Counted from the stretch's first letter, positions 11,587 through 21,356 are shown. The stretch is DNA of 64,000 nt from Methylophilaceae bacterium (GCA_018398995.1 CP073759.1:1194311-1258310), one strand, 5' to 3'. Program-made: numbers and translations. Notes: a model not told the origin generated them from the sequence alone.

Positions 11587-12856
11587 TTAAATTGACTCAT
11601 TAGTGCTACTGAGCTGTGTAGCCCATGCCATGCATTCTACTTGCATATTCATTAAATCTTCTGCTGAAATATTGAATGTATGTAATTCGTATTGTGCTGC
11701 ATCGAAATTGCCAACTTCCAAAACTTTGACTAATTTTAGTAACTGGCCATGCATTCCTGACTCTTCAAGGATAGCTTGTTGGAGCTTGCTAGAAAGGCCT
11801 ATGTCCCGCAATATATCATGTAATGGTGATTGAATCACTGCATCAGCAAGCGATAACATGCCAACCATAAAAGCCTGATCGCTGAAGTTAGGTTCATATA
11901 CCTCAATATGTTGAGCAATGCGCTCCATCAGTCTTGCTCGACTGGCAACTTGCAGCATAATAGGATGACTTGCTGGATTACTTGGCGCTGCGTACATGAG
12001 CAATTGTACCCAGCGTAACATTTGTTTTTGTCCAAGAATCACAATCGCATGACGGATAGATTCAACTGGTTCATTACCACCATAAATGCCAACAGAATTA
12101 ACCAGCTTTAACAAGCTCAGCGTTAGGCCTGGACTGTTCTTAAACAATGTTTCAAGCTCAACTAGGTCATCATCGCCCAATAGCATGCCGATCATCCGCA
12201 TCAAACACATTTGGTCTGGCTATGGTTGCGAGCCTTTTAATATAGTCGGTTTTGCAAAAAAATAGCCTTGAAAAGCATCTAAACCAAGTTGTTTACAAGT
12301 TAAGAACATCGCTTCGTCTTCTACTTTTTCTGCCACTATCTTTGCAGAAGATTTTTTTCGAATCCGTGCACTTAATGCTGATAACGCATCAACATCGATA
12401 TGAGAACAATTCATTTTCACATAGTCGGTGTAGGGTAATAACACCATATGCTCTGGACGGTTGCTATAGTTCACAATGGCAAGTTTAAAGCCTACTTCTT
12501 TGAGTGCTTTGCATCTAGTGATGATCTGTGCGTTAATCGGCGTATCTTCTAAAATTTCTAGTACCATACGTTTCGCTGGTAGTAATTCTATGGTTTCGCT
12601 TAAGAGTGAACTGGCGGCAATATTTAAAAACTAATTTATTTTGCAGGATATTATCAATTCCAAACTGACTGAGTAGATTGACAATCACACCAGCTGTTGC
12701 AGATAAGTCGTTAATATTGCTGTTGTTATCTTCCTCTTTTGCACGAAACAATAATTCGTAGCCAATAATTTTTTGATGTTTGTCTAGTATTGGGTGGCGT
12801 CCTAAGAACACTTCTTCTGGATGCGTTGCTATCGATGAAATGATGGGTTGATTCAT
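11587..12856 (-). pseudogene. EAL-HDOD domain signalling protein, broken by a frameshift and a stop
   Basis: Three minus-strand frames together make one EAL–HDOD protein. Codons from 12856 give the EAL start (FLGRHPILDKHQKIIGYELLFR). The frame is lost at a homopolymer (AAAAA at 12626-12630 on the plus strand), where a second frame takes over with the rest of the EAL domain, ending GYFFAKPTILKGSQP at a TAG (12220-12222). After the stop the same frame runs on as a complete HDOD domain (11587-12210; LLKLVNSVGIYGG). The EAL signature is already degenerate (ELL), as in YuxH-like proteins, so phosphodiesterase activity was unlikely even before the lesions. CAG-to-TAG would explain the stop. Confidence 0.85.
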
Positions 12857-13071
12857 TAATCTCTTCTTTTTTTAGGGCATTTAATCTGTGTTTTTATGGT
12901 TACTTTGGCTTATTATTACGTAATCAGGATACAACTGTTTTACGACAGTTTGGCGCATTACTTTAATGATAAATTAAAAAAATATTAGCTTTGTTTTACA
13001 TCATTACATGCATGCTTTAGTGTGATTAATTCAGTTTAACAGTGCAATTTAATAATAGAGACAGAACATTC

Positions 13072-14439
13072 ATGCATATTCATATTTTAGGCATCTGCGG
13101 TACATTTATGGGTGGGATTGCTGCATTAGCAAAGCAATCTGGATTTAAAGTAACGGGCTGTGATGCGAATGTTTATCCCCCAATGAGTACGCAATTAGAA
13201 GCACAAGGGATTGAATTAATAGAGGGATATACGCCAGAACAAATTAGACTCAATCCAGATATCTTTGTAATTGGCAATGCGGTGAGTCGTGGCAATCCGT
13301 TAATGGAAGCGATATTAAATCAAGGTTTGCCTTATATTTCAGGACCGCAATGGCTGGCGGAGCATGTGTTACAAGGCAAATGGGTGCTCGCAGTTGCTGG
13401 CACGCATGGTAAAACCACCACCTCATCAATGCTGTCTTGGATATTGGAATATGCGGGCTTGGCACCAGGTTTCTTAATTGGCGGGGTGCCAGAAAACTTT
13501 TCTGTTTCCGCACGGTTGCCTGCTAGACCAACACAAGATAAAAACAGCGTTTCACCGTTTTTTGTGATTGAAGCAGACGAGTACGATACGGCATTTTTCG
13601 ATAAACGCTCAAAATTTGTGCACTACCATCCGCGCACCGCTGTACTCAACAATTTAGAGTTTGACCATGCTGATATTTTTGAAGATTTGGCGGCAATAGA
13701 AACACAGTTTCATCATCTTGTCAGAACGATTCCACAAAATGGCCTTATCGTGAGTAATCAAGAAGCAAGCCTGCGGCGGGTTATCGCCAAAGGTTGTTGG
13801 ACGCCAGTCGAAAGCTTTGGTAATCAAGATAGTTGGCATATTACCAACCCAGATAATAATGGCGGTTTTGATGTCATGTTTGGGGCAGCGCATCAAGGAA
13901 GATTGGCTTGGGATATTATTGGGCAACATAACCAAATGAATGCATTAGCCAGTATTGCTGCAGCACGGCATATCGGCGTGCCTGTAGAACAAAGTATTGC
14001 AGCACTGACCGTATTTAAAAATGTAAAGCGCCGCATGGAGTTGCGTGGTGTGGTGAATCATATTCACGTCTATGACGACTTTGCTCACCACCCAACCGCC
14101 ATTGCAACTACGCTTGCGGGGTTACGAAAAAAAGTTGGCCAAGCACGCATAATTGCAGTGCTAGAGCCACGTTCTAATACAATGAAACTTGGAACGATGA
14201 AAGCAGTATTGGCCGCCAGTTTGACTGATGCAGATATCGTATGTTGTTACAGTGCAAATGTCGATTGGGATATCTCACAGGCATTAGTGCCGATACAAAG
14301 CAAATCAAACGTGTTTGCTGATATGCATGAATTAATTGCTACGATCGCAAAAATGGCGCAACCTGACGACCATATATTGGTCATGAGTAACGGCAGTTTT
14401 GGCGGTATTCATCAAAAAATTCTTGATGCTTTAATGTGA
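13072..14439 (+). CDS. mpl: UDP-N-acetylmuramate:L-Ala-gamma-D-Glu-meso-DAP ligase (Mpl)
   Basis: A 455-residue Mur-ligase-family enzyme that reattaches the recycled tripeptide to UDP-MurNAc in the cytoplasm. It starts MHIHILGICGTFMGG, the Mpl form of the Rossmann loop. The ATP-binding loop is AGTHGKTTT, and the substrate/metal motifs EADEYDTAFFDKRSKF and HHPTAIATTL are diagnostic for Mpl rather than MurC. A GTG 30 bp upstream is in frame, but the ATG matches the family start. It is divergent from the broken EAL–HDOD gene and runs into the TonB-type gene 5 bp later. An AmpG-like permease and an RlpA are encoded elsewhere in the window, consistent with peptidoglycan recycling. Confidence 0.95.
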   Translation: MHIHILGICGTFMGGIAALAKQSGFKVTGCDANVYPPMSTQLEAQGIELIEGYTPEQIRLNPDIFVIGNAVSRGNPLMEAILNQGLPYISGPQWLAEHVLQGKWVLAVAGTHGKTTTSSMLSWILEYAGLAPGFLIGGVPENFSVSARLPARPTQDKNSVSPFFVIEADEYDTAFFDKRSKFVHYHPRTAVLNNLEFDHADIFEDLAAIETQFHHLVRTIPQNGLIVSNQEASLRRVIAKGCWTPVESFGNQDSWHITNPDNNGGFDVMFGAAHQGRLAWDIIGQHNQMNALASIAAARHIGVPVEQSIAALTVFKNVKRRMELRGVVNHIHVYDDFAHHPTAIATTLAGLRKKVGQARIIAVLEPRSNTMKLGTMKAVLAASLTDADIVCCYSANVDWDISQALVPIQSKSNVFADMHELIATIAKMAQPDDHILVMSNGSFGGIHQKILDALM

Positions 14440-14444
14440 ATTAA

Positions 14445-15392
14445 GTGGATAATTTCTTAAAAAATTTGACCCCTTTTGGGATGGCAATAGGGTTTTCGCT
14501 AGCGGTGCATGCCGTGCTATTAGCCATTCAATTTGAGTCAGAGCTGAAAGATGCAATTAAGCGCTTGCCATCACTTGAGGTGGTGTTAGTGAATGCTAAA
14601 ACCCAGCAAGCACCCGATAATGCTGAGCTGATTGCACAAGCTAATTTGGACAGAGGAGGTAATACCGACGACAACCGACAAATGAAAACAGCATTGCCAG
14701 CATCGCAACGTCAGATAGCAGAAATTAAATTTCAAGAAAAGAAAGAAGCGCAGACAGCTGCAAAGTCTGTCAAATTAAAAGCCAATAAAGAGCAAGAGGA
14801 AAAACGAGTAACTCAATTGGAGAAGCAAGCTGAGGACTTGCTAACACAACTAAAATCAGCCGCTACAGTACCCGATGCAGCCCAACAAGCGATGACTCGT
14901 TTCGTTGAACCTGAACAGGCGCAAGAAAATGTCCTGTCAAAAAAATTCAATCGCGATGCTTTACTCGCTGCTAGTTTAGAAATTGACCGTTTAGAGGCGC
15001 AAATTGCCAAACAACAAGAGGCCTATCAAAAGCGTCCAAAACGGCGCTTATTGGGTGCGCGCACCAAAGCCGCAGAAGATGCACTTTATTTAGAAGCGTG
15101 GCGGCAAAAGGTCGAGCGAATAGGTAATATGAATTACCCCGCGACAGTAAGAGCGCAGAAACTGTATGGCACATTGCAACTAACTGTTTCTATTCGCGCT
15201 GATGGTTCTGTAGAAAATATTACAATAGACAAAAGCTCTGGCTCTCAGTTATTAGATGAAGCAGCGATTAATATTGTTAACTTAGCTGCGCCTTATGCAA
15301 AATTTTCAGACGAGATGAAAAAAACAACCGATATTTTAGGCATCACAAGGACGTGGACGTTTACCAATGAAGATGCGCTTTATACTAAATAA
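14445..15392 (+). CDS. TonB-family energy transducer
   Basis: A 315-residue protein with a GTG start 5 bp after mpl. A single N-terminal membrane helix (about 13-28) is followed by the conserved LEVVLVNAKT stretch. A long charged, Gln/Ala/Lys-rich coiled region (about 60-205) replaces the usual Pro-rich spacer. The C-terminal TonB domain is at about 225-315 (MNYPATVRAQKLYGTLQLTVSI). It is likely to span the periplasm and couple ExbB/ExbD or cell-envelope functions to an outer-membrane partner. No exbB or exbD lies nearby. The family assignment is good; the partner is unknown. Confidence 0.82.
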   Translation: MDNFLKNLTPFGMAIGFSLAVHAVLLAIQFESELKDAIKRLPSLEVVLVNAKTQQAPDNAELIAQANLDRGGNTDDNRQMKTALPASQRQIAEIKFQEKKEAQTAAKSVKLKANKEQEEKRVTQLEKQAEDLLTQLKSAATVPDAAQQAMTRFVEPEQAQENVLSKKFNRDALLAASLEIDRLEAQIAKQQEAYQKRPKRRLLGARTKAAEDALYLEAWRQKVERIGNMNYPATVRAQKLYGTLQLTVSIRADGSVENITIDKSSGSQLLDEAAINIVNLAAPYAKFSDEMKKTTDILGITRTWTFTNEDALYTK

Positions 15393-15518
15393 TCGTTCTC
15401 TAGCATAGCCACGCGGCGCTTTTTGTTTGCCTTACAGATGGCGAAAATATCTGACTTAGCCTGCCAAGCTTAATGCCCAGCCAGTCGTGCGGCCATCTTA
15501 ATTTTTTTACCAATCCGC

Positions 15519-15524
15519 TATAAT
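15519..15524 (+). promoter_or_regulatory. Candidate -10 box before the ferredoxin gene
   Basis: A perfect TATAAT 30 bp upstream of the ferredoxin ATG. The -35 position holds only a weak match (TCTTAA at 17-bp spacing). The rest of the 15393-15553 gap shows no gene. Confidence 0.5.
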
Positions 15525-15553
15525 ACCAACTCATCTATTACGCAATTGCCACC

Positions 15554-15868
15554 ATGACATTACACTTTAAACACCACATCTTTTTTTGCTTAAACCAACG
15601 GCCAGATGGCGAGTCCTGTTGCCAAGACAAAGGCGCGGAAGCGGCTTTTGACTATATGAAAAAGCAAGTTAAACAATTAGGATTAAATGGAAAAGACAAG
15701 GTACGGGTGAATCGTGCCGGTTGTTTAGATCGGTGTAATGAGGGGCCGCTGATGGTGGTTTATCCTGAGGCAGTTTGGTATACCTTTGTCGATAATGAAG
15801 ATATTGATGAGATTATTGACAGCCATTTAATCAATAACAACGTCGTGAAGCGTTTGCTAGTTGATTAG
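15554..15868 (+). CDS. Thioredoxin-like [2Fe-2S] ferredoxin
   Basis: A 104-residue protein of the thioredoxin-fold ferredoxin type (as in HoxE/NuoE-like domains and Shethna-type ferredoxins). Candidate cluster ligands are Cys12, Cys22 or Cys23, Cys57 and Cys61 (NRAGCLDRCNEGP), the expected spacing. The next segment, LMVVYPEAVWYTFV, is typical of the family. It probably carries electrons in the cytoplasm, but its partner cannot be told from this context. It stands alone, convergent with the HIT gene, and is followed by a terminator that lies inside the end of that gene. Confidence 0.88.
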   Translation: MTLHFKHHIFFCLNQRPDGESCCQDKGAEAAFDYMKKQVKQLGLNGKDKVRVNRAGCLDRCNEGPLMVVYPEAVWYTFVDNEDIDEIIDSHLINNNVVKRLLVD

Positions 15869-15869
15869 T

Positions 15870-16307
15870 TTATTTGCTTAAATCACCAGTAAGGTGTACG
15901 GTGATTTTTGTTTTCAATTGACCTAATAATGTCAGCGAAAGCCCAGTTTGCTTTCCTGCTTGCGTGGCCTCTCCCCAATGACTGTTCGGAAAGTGTTTGT
16001 CAGTTTCAAACCGTGGAATGAGATGCCAATGTACGTGTGGTGTTTTGTTGCCTAAACTGGCTAAGTTAATTTTATCTGGTTGGATTACCTCGCGCAGGGC
16101 AGTTTCCACAGCAAATACTACTTTCATGATACGGGCGCGTTCGGCTGGTGCTAAGTCTGTCATTTCTTTGACATGCGCTTTGAGTTCGACTCGACAATAA
16201 GCTGGATAATCAGCATCATTTAGTAGTACCACACGGCAAAAATCATCTTGCCATAAAATAAGGTGTGTACTTGGTTTACACAGCACACAGTCTTGATTAT
16301 CGATCAC
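15870..16307 (-). CDS. HIT family nucleotide-binding hydrolase
   Basis: A 145-residue histidine-triad protein with the active-site motif HVHWHLIPR. It acts on small nucleotide conjugates such as dinucleoside polyphosphates or nucleoside phosphoramidates; the precise substrate is unknown. It begins with GTG immediately after the nadA stop and therefore probably depends on translational coupling, since no clear ribosome site is visible. An N-terminal Cys pair (CVLCK) is common in this subfamily. Confidence 0.87.
   Translation of the reverse strand: MIDNQDCVLCKPSTHLILWQDDFCRVVLLNDADYPAYCRVELKAHVKEMTDLAPAERARIMKVVFAVETALREVIQPDKINLASLGNKTPHVHWHLIPRFETDKHFPNSHWGEATQAGKQTGLSLTLLGQLKTKITVHLTGDLSK
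15880..15909 (+). terminator. Terminator of the ferredoxin gene, inside the 3' end of the HIT gene
   Basis: AAATCACC (15880-15887) pairs with GGTGATTT (15900-15907) over a 12-nt loop and is followed by further T. It begins 12 bp after the ferredoxin stop and overlaps the last codons of the convergent HIT gene. On the minus strand no long U-run follows. Confidence 0.6.
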
Positions 16308-17414
16308 TTAAGAAGCGGCCAACATGCGATCTAGGGTGAGCTTAGCTAACTGAGCTTCTTCCGCGGGCACAGTAATTTGATTAACAATATTGCCTTCTAC
16401 TAGATTTTCTAAACACCAAGCCAAATGCTGCGGGTCAATGCGTGCCATGGTAGAACACTCGCACACTACATGGCTCATAAATTGGACCAGTTTGCCTTGC
16501 GGTTTCATTTGTTCGGCCAGGCGTGTGACTAAATTTAATTCAGTTCCCACTAACCATTTGGTATTGGGCGCAGCTTCAGACACCGTTTTTAAAATATACT
16601 CGGTTGAACCAACAAAGTCGGAGTTTAAGCAAACTTCAAATGGCGCTTCAGGGTGTGAAATAATATGGCCATCTGGATGTTGTTTTTTGAATTGTTCAAT
16701 GTTTTGCAAGCGGAACATTTGATGTACTGCGCAGTGCCCTTTCCACAATAAAATTTTTGCATTCTTAATTTGCTCTATTGTTAAGCCGCCTTGTGGCTGG
16801 TCAGGATCCCAAATCGGCATTTGTTCTAGTGGAATACCCATTTGATGACCACTCCAGCGACCCAAGTTTTGATCGGGGAAAAATAACACTTTTTCGCGTT
16901 GATTAAAGCTCCACTCCAATATTTTAGGTGCGTTGGTGCTGGTGCAGACAATGCCGCCGTGTTCGCCACAAAAGGCTTTTAAATCGGCAGCAGAATTAAT
17001 ATAAGTGACAGGGGTAATTTGCGTATCGAAATCTAACACTTTGTTTAATTCGCGATAGCTACGTTCTACCTTGGCTAAATTGGCCATGTCTGCCATCGAG
17101 CAGCCAGCGGCTAAATCTGGCAAAATCACTACTTGATCTGGCCGGCTGAGAATATCAGCCACCTCCGCCATAAAATGAACACCTAAAAAGACAATAAACT
17201 CAGCATCCAAATTTTCACAGTATTTAGAAAGTTTGAGCGAGTCACCTGAAAAGTCAGCATGACGGTATACGCTTTCGTGTTGATAATGATGACCAAGAAT
17301 CACCAGGCGTTTACCTAATTTTTCACGAGCAGCCAAAATTCGTGCTTGGCAATCATCGTCTTTTTTAGATTGAAAATGGTCGAATTGAATAGCAACAGCT
17401 TGAGCTTGCATCAT
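16308..17414 (-). CDS. nadA: Quinolinate synthase NadA
   Basis: A 368-residue [4Fe-4S] enzyme condensing iminoaspartate with dihydroxyacetone phosphate to quinolinate in NAD synthesis. The three cluster cysteines appear in LAAGCSMADM, GIVCTSTNAPK and the C-terminal CECSTMARI region. The substrate motifs LGHHYQHESVYRHADFSGDS and FPDQNLGR are intact. Two ATG codons open the frame; either gives a normal length. The HIT gene follows with no gap. No nadB or nadC lies in the window. Confidence 0.96.
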   Translation of the reverse strand: MMQAQAVAIQFDHFQSKKDDDCQARILAAREKLGKRLVILGHHYQHESVYRHADFSGDSLKLSKYCENLDAEFIVFLGVHFMAEVADILSRPDQVVILPDLAAGCSMADMANLAKVERSYRELNKVLDFDTQITPVTYINSAADLKAFCGEHGGIVCTSTNAPKILEWSFNQREKVLFFPDQNLGRWSGHQMGIPLEQMPIWDPDQPQGGLTIEQIKNAKILLWKGHCAVHQMFRLQNIEQFKKQHPDGHIISHPEAPFEVCLNSDFVGSTEYILKTVSEAAPNTKWLVGTELNLVTRLAEQMKPQGKLVQFMSHVVCECSTMARIDPQHLAWCLENLVEGNIVNQITVPAEEAQLAKLTLDRMLAAS

Positions 17415-17480
17415 ATAGTTGAAGTTTTAAAGGTTTCGTAAAGAATTATTTTATAACGATGCGATTGATAATGGAAATGG

Positions 17481-17936
17481 CTATAGCGTCATTTGGTGTT
17501 TCTCACCTAATCTTTTAAGTGCATCAACGTTCGTCCAAGAAAAAACGCGCTTTGCTGCTTCGCGCCAATCAACCCATTCATAGCGAAGGTGTTCATCTGG
17601 CGCTAAAGTAATATCAGTCATTGCTGGTAAGCATAGACCAAATAAGTGCTCTACATTTTCAGTGACACCTTCAGCATAACGATGACGCCAATGTGGATAA
17701 ATCTCATAAGTGTTTTGAGCTTGCCAGTCTTGAAAATCGTAGGCAAGCGCGTCTAGTCCGGTTTCTTCTTTCACTTCGCGAATAGCAGCTTGATAAGGCG
17801 TTTCGTTGGCTTCAATGCTGCCAGTCACCGATTGCCAAAAACCAGCTTTGTCAGCGCGCTCTAAGATGAGCACTTTTAAATCAACGCTATAGATAAGCAC
17901 AAGTGCAGAAATAGGTGTTTTATATTTTTTTTGCAG
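17481..17936 (-). CDS. nudB: Dihydroneopterin triphosphate diphosphatase NudB (Nudix)
   Basis: A Nudix hydrolase that removes pyrophosphate from dihydroneopterin triphosphate in folate synthesis. The Nudix box runs [17 protein letters not shown] then KEETG, and [16 protein letters not shown] is specific to NudB. The first conventional start is a GTG at 17900, but that would cut into the first beta strand. Twelve more codons upstream read KYKTPISAL, the usual NudB N-terminus, back to a CTG at 17936 preceded by AAGGA with 8-nt spacing. I therefore place the start at this CTG, which overlaps the ispH stop by 17 bp. The start codon is the uncertain part (17900 is the fallback); the function is fairly sure. 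Confidence 0.82.
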   Translation of the reverse strand: MQKKYKTPISALVLIYSVDLKVLILERADKAGFWQSVTGSIEANETPYQAAIREVKEETGLDALAYDFQDWQAQNTYEIYPHWRHRYAEGVTENVEHLFGLCLPAMTDITLAPDEHLRYEWVDWREAAKRVFSWTNVDALKRLGEKHQMTL

Positions 17937-18882
17937 AGGTTAAATCCTTGGGTAATTTAAAAATAACACTTTCTACAACGCCTTGTAACTCTGAGATATG
18001 ATTGGCGCCTAACTGCTGCAAGGTGGCAATCACTTCTTTAACTAAAACTTCAGGTGCAGATGCCCCTGCAGAAACGCCAATTTTCTTCTTGTTGATCAAC
18101 CACTCAGGCTTTAAGTGAGAGGCGTTATCAATCATATATGCTTCTACGCCTTGATGCTCAGCGACTTCACGTAAACGATTAGAATTAGAACTATTAGGAG
18201 AGCCAACAATAATGACGAGGTCACAATCTTTTGCCATAATTTTTACAGCATCTTGACGATTTTGGGTGGCGTAGCAAATGTCATCACTTTTTGGACCTTG
18301 AATAGCAGGAAATTTTTGCTTCAGCGATTGAATAACCTGGGCAGCATCATCCATCGACAGCGTTGTTTGTGTCACATAAGCCAGCTTATTGGGATTGTTA
18401 ACTGCTAATTTCAGCACATCTTCAGGGGTTTCAACCAAATACATACCTGTTTCTGATTGGCCCATTGTGCCTTCAACTTCTGGATGGCCTTTGTGACCTA
18501 TCATGACAATTTCCATGCCGTCTTTACGCATCTTAGCAACTTCAATATGTACTTTAGTGACTAGAGGGCAGGTGGCATCAAAAGCGGTTAATCCACGTGC
18601 ATCAGCTTCGGCGCGAATTGCTTTAGAGACACCATGAGCACTAAAAATAACCGTGCTACCTTTTGGAATAACATCTAAATCTTTAACAAAAACTGCGCCC
18701 TTTTCCCGTAATTCATCGACCACGAATTTATTATGAACAACCTCATTCCGCACATAAATAGGTGCGCCAAATTTTTCTAAAGCTTGCTCCACGATAATAA
18801 TCGCTCGATCAACTCCCGCACAAAAACCGCGTGGATTAGCGAGGACAATATCGGCTTGAATATTTTTTTCTAGTTTTGTCAT
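17920..18882 (-). CDS. ispH: 4-hydroxy-3-methylbut-2-enyl diphosphate reductase IspH
   Basis: A 320-residue [4Fe-4S] enzyme of the last step of the MEP isoprenoid pathway, forming IPP and DMAPP. The three cluster cysteines are in [23 protein letters not shown] and [10 protein letters not shown], and the active-site Glu is in VEGTMGQ. Its 3' end overlaps the inferred nudB start. It is divergent from purU across a 129-bp gap. Confidence 0.97.
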   Translation of the reverse strand: MTKLEKNIQADIVLANPRGFCAGVDRAIIIVEQALEKFGAPIYVRNEVVHNKFVVDELREKGAVFVKDLDVIPKGSTVIFSAHGVSKAIRAEADARGLTAFDATCPLVTKVHIEVAKMRKDGMEIVMIGHKGHPEVEGTMGQSETGMYLVETPEDVLKLAVNNPNKLAYVTQTTLSMDDAAQVIQSLKQKFPAIQGPKSDDICYATQNRQDAVKIMAKDCDLVIIVGSPNSSNSNRLREVAEHQGVEAYMIDNASHLKPEWLINKKKIGVSAGASAPEVLVKEVIATLQQLGANHISELQGVVESVIFKLPKDLTSAKKI

Positions 18883-18977
18883 GGTTGCCTATGATACATG
18901 ATTTTATGACACGATTTAAGGTTGCTTATCAGTGTTAAGTGACAGCTGACTTGCCGTTACTTTTAATCAGCTTGAGG

Positions 18978-18983
18978 TATAAT
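18978..18983 (+). promoter_or_regulatory. Candidate -10 box of purU
   Basis: A perfect TATAAT 28 bp upstream of the purU ATG. No good -35 element lies at the ideal spacing; TTGCCG is 21 bp upstream. Confidence 0.45.
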
Positions 18984-19011
18984 CACACATCTTAAAGCTT
19001 GAAAAGATAGC

Positions 19012-19866
19012 ATGAAAAATACCGCTACATTACTCATTACTTGCCCAGATGCAAAAGGCATTGTTGCTTCTATTGCCAATTTTCTACATCAACACAATGC
19101 AAATATTTTACACGCAGATCAGCATCAAGACGCGGAAAATAAATTATTTTTAATGCGTGTCGAGTGGGATTTGGACCAGTTTGACTTAGATGAAACTGCT
19201 TTTGCTCAGCACTTCGAAGCAATTGCCACGCAATTTGCAATGCAATGGCAGCTGAAGTTTTCTGCGCATCAAGCACGTGTGGCATTAATGGTGTCGCAAT
19301 ATGATCATTGCTTGATTGATTTGTTACATCGCCATCAGCAGGGCGAGCTTGCATGTGATATCCCCTTGATTATTAGCAATCATCTAGATACCAAATCATT
19401 AGCTGATTTTTATGGCATTGATTTTCATCATGTACCAGTGACGAAAGACACAAAAAAAGACGCAGAAAATACACAGTTCAAATTGTTTGATGATTACCAA
19501 ATTGATTTGATTGTATTGGCGCGTTATATGCAAATATTATCGCCTCATTTTGTTGCTCGATATCCGCAACGCATTATTAATATTCACCATTCGTTTCTAC
19601 CAGCTTTCATAGGCGCTAAGCCTTATCATCGCGCATTCGAGCGAGGTGTTAAACTGATTGGTGCGACGGCGCATTACGTAACGGAAGTGTTAGATGAAGG
19701 ACCGATTATTGAACAAGATATTGCCAGAATATCGCACCGCGACCAAGTAGAGGATTTATTGCAAAAAGGGCGTGATTTAGAGCGTATTGTCTTATCAAGA
19801 GCAGTGCGCTGGCATATTGATAATCGTGTATTGACATACGCCAACAAAACGGTAGTTTTTGATTAG
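19012..19866 (+). CDS. purU: Formyltetrahydrofolate deformylase PurU
   Basis: A 284-residue enzyme hydrolysing 10-formyl-THF to formate and THF. The N-terminal ACT domain (about 5-85; LLITCPDAKGIVASIANFL) precedes a formyltransferase-like catalytic domain with LARYMQILSPHFV, NIHHSFLPAF and the catalytic Asp region TEVLDEGPIIEQD. It is monocistronic, with a 235-bp gap before the convergent lysA in which no gene is recognised. In one-carbon metabolism it sets the formate and free-folate balance. Confidence 0.95.
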   Translation: MKNTATLLITCPDAKGIVASIANFLHQHNANILHADQHQDAENKLFLMRVEWDLDQFDLDETAFAQHFEAIATQFAMQWQLKFSAHQARVALMVSQYDHCLIDLLHRHQQGELACDIPLIISNHLDTKSLADFYGIDFHHVPVTKDTKKDAENTQFKLFDDYQIDLIVLARYMQILSPHFVARYPQRIINIHHSFLPAFIGAKPYHRAFERGVKLIGATAHYVTEVLDEGPIIEQDIARISHRDQVEDLLQKGRDLERIVLSRAVRWHIDNRVLTYANKTVVFD

Positions 19867-20101
19867 ATTGCTGTTGTCAGCCGTCTTTAATTGCAGACAT
19901 ACCGACCTACAAAAGCGACGCTAGCGAACTAAACAATGCACACATAAAAGCGATTGTTTGCGGCAGGATTGAAGTATTTGATTGAAGCAATGAGACTGGC
20001 TTGCTTGGTCATATTTATGCAGTAGCCATCGCATCGCTGGCAACAGTTTATTTGTCTATTTATCATCAGGCGCAATTTCACCTCAAGCGCTTTTGCTATC
20101 G

Positions 20102-21346
20102 TTAAGGTAGTATTTTTTCTAAAGCAAATAAATCAGTAATTCGTTCGCGCGCTCTCACAACATGGCATTGATGATCATCCACCATAATCTCAGTGGCTCT
20201 TGCACGTGTATTGTAATTACTTGCCATGCTCATGGCATAGGCGCCAGCAGATTTAATCACTAACACATCATTTTCCTGCAGGTTTAAAGCGCGATTATGC
20301 CCTAAGAAATCGCCTGTTTCGCATACAGGGCCCACAATTTCATATACGGTTGTTGCGCCAGCGCGTGGCTTTGCTGCCACGATATCGTGATAAGCATCAT
20401 ATAAAGCAGGGCGCATTAAGTCATTCATTGCTGCATCCACAATCGCAAAGTTTTTACTTTCAGTTGGTTTTAGGTATTCTAATTTGGTTAATAGTACACC
20501 TGCATTACCAACTAATGCACGACCTGGTTCAAACAAGAGTTTTACTTGTTTTTGCTGTAGTCTAGCTAAAATAGCTTGCGTATATTCTTTAAAAGCCGGC
20601 GGCGTCTCCGCATCATAAGTAATACCAATACCACCACCAACATCAATATGGGTAATGTGAATATCCTGTTTTTCTAATGCTTCAACCAAGCTTAAAATAC
20701 GATCTAAGGCATCAATAAATGGTGCTATTTCGGTAATTTGGGAACCGATATGGCAATCAGCACCGTGCACTGCAATATTCGGCATCGCTGCAGCTTGTTG
20801 ATAGACTGCAATTGCTTCTTCAAATGCCACGCCAAATTTATTATTTTTTAAGCCAGTTGAAATATAAGGATGCGTTTTGGCATCTACATTCGGGTTTACA
20901 CGTAAAGAAATAGGCGCAATTTTACCCATTTCACCAGCCACCTGATTTAATCGGATAAGCTCACTGGATGATTCCACGTTAAAGCAAAAAATTCCAGCAT
21001 TTAGCGCGTCACGCATTTCATCAGCTGTTTTACCTACACCAGAAAACACTATCTTTTGCGGGTCGCCCCCCGCGGCTAACACCCGAGCTAATTCGCCGCC
21101 AGATACAATATCAAAGCCTGCACCTAATTGCGCAAATACATTCAGTATAGCCAAGTTGGGATTGGCCTTCACTGCAAAGCAAATAAGGTGATCGGTATGA
21201 GAAAGCCCTGCTTGAAAATCATTAAATGCATGGATTAACGCTTGCTTAGAGTAAACATAGCAAGGTGTGCCATGCTGGCTAGCGATTTCTGTTACGGCAA
21301 CATTTTCGGCGTGTAACACACCATTTTTTAATTCAAAAAAATTCAC
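20102..21346 (-). CDS. lysA: Diaminopimelate decarboxylase
   Basis: A 414-residue PLP enzyme converting meso-diaminopimelate to lysine. The PLP lysine is in FAVKANPNLAIL, the glycine-rich phosphate site in HIDVGGGIGITY, and the substrate-side Cys in GPVCETGDFLG. The length and start (MNFFELKNGVLHAEN) are normal. It lies 10 bp after the small lipoprotein gene lptM, the standard lptM–lysA arrangement of proteobacteria. Confidence 0.97.
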   Translation of the reverse strand: MNFFELKNGVLHAENVAVTEIASQHGTPCYVYSKQALIHAFNDFQAGLSHTDHLICFAVKANPNLAILNVFAQLGAGFDIVSGGELARVLAAGGDPQKIVFSGVGKTADEMRDALNAGIFCFNVESSSELIRLNQVAGEMGKIAPISLRVNPNVDAKTHPYISTGLKNNKFGVAFEEAIAVYQQAAAMPNIAVHGADCHIGSQITEIAPFIDALDRILSLVEALEKQDIHITHIDVGGGIGITYDAETPPAFKEYTQAILARLQQKQVKLLFEPGRALVGNAGVLLTKLEYLKPTESKNFAIVDAAMNDLMRPALYDAYHDIVAAKPRAGATTVYEIVGPVCETGDFLGHNRALNLQENDVLVIKSAGAYAMSMASNYNTRARATEIMVDDHQCHVVRARERITDLFALEKILP

Positions 21347-21356
21347 GTGATTGTCT

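Noticed and set aside
12916-12950. Palindrome ATTACGTAAT and hairpin AACTGT/ACAGTT in the gap between the EAL–HDOD remnant and mpl.
   Set aside because: Short AT-rich symmetry elements are common in such gaps; nothing ties them to a regulator.
19867-20101. Possible gene remnant in the purU–lysA gap (one frame is open for about 38 codons, 19987-20103).
   Set aside because: No start with a ribosome site, no recognisable domain and no terminator; I see nothing supportable there.
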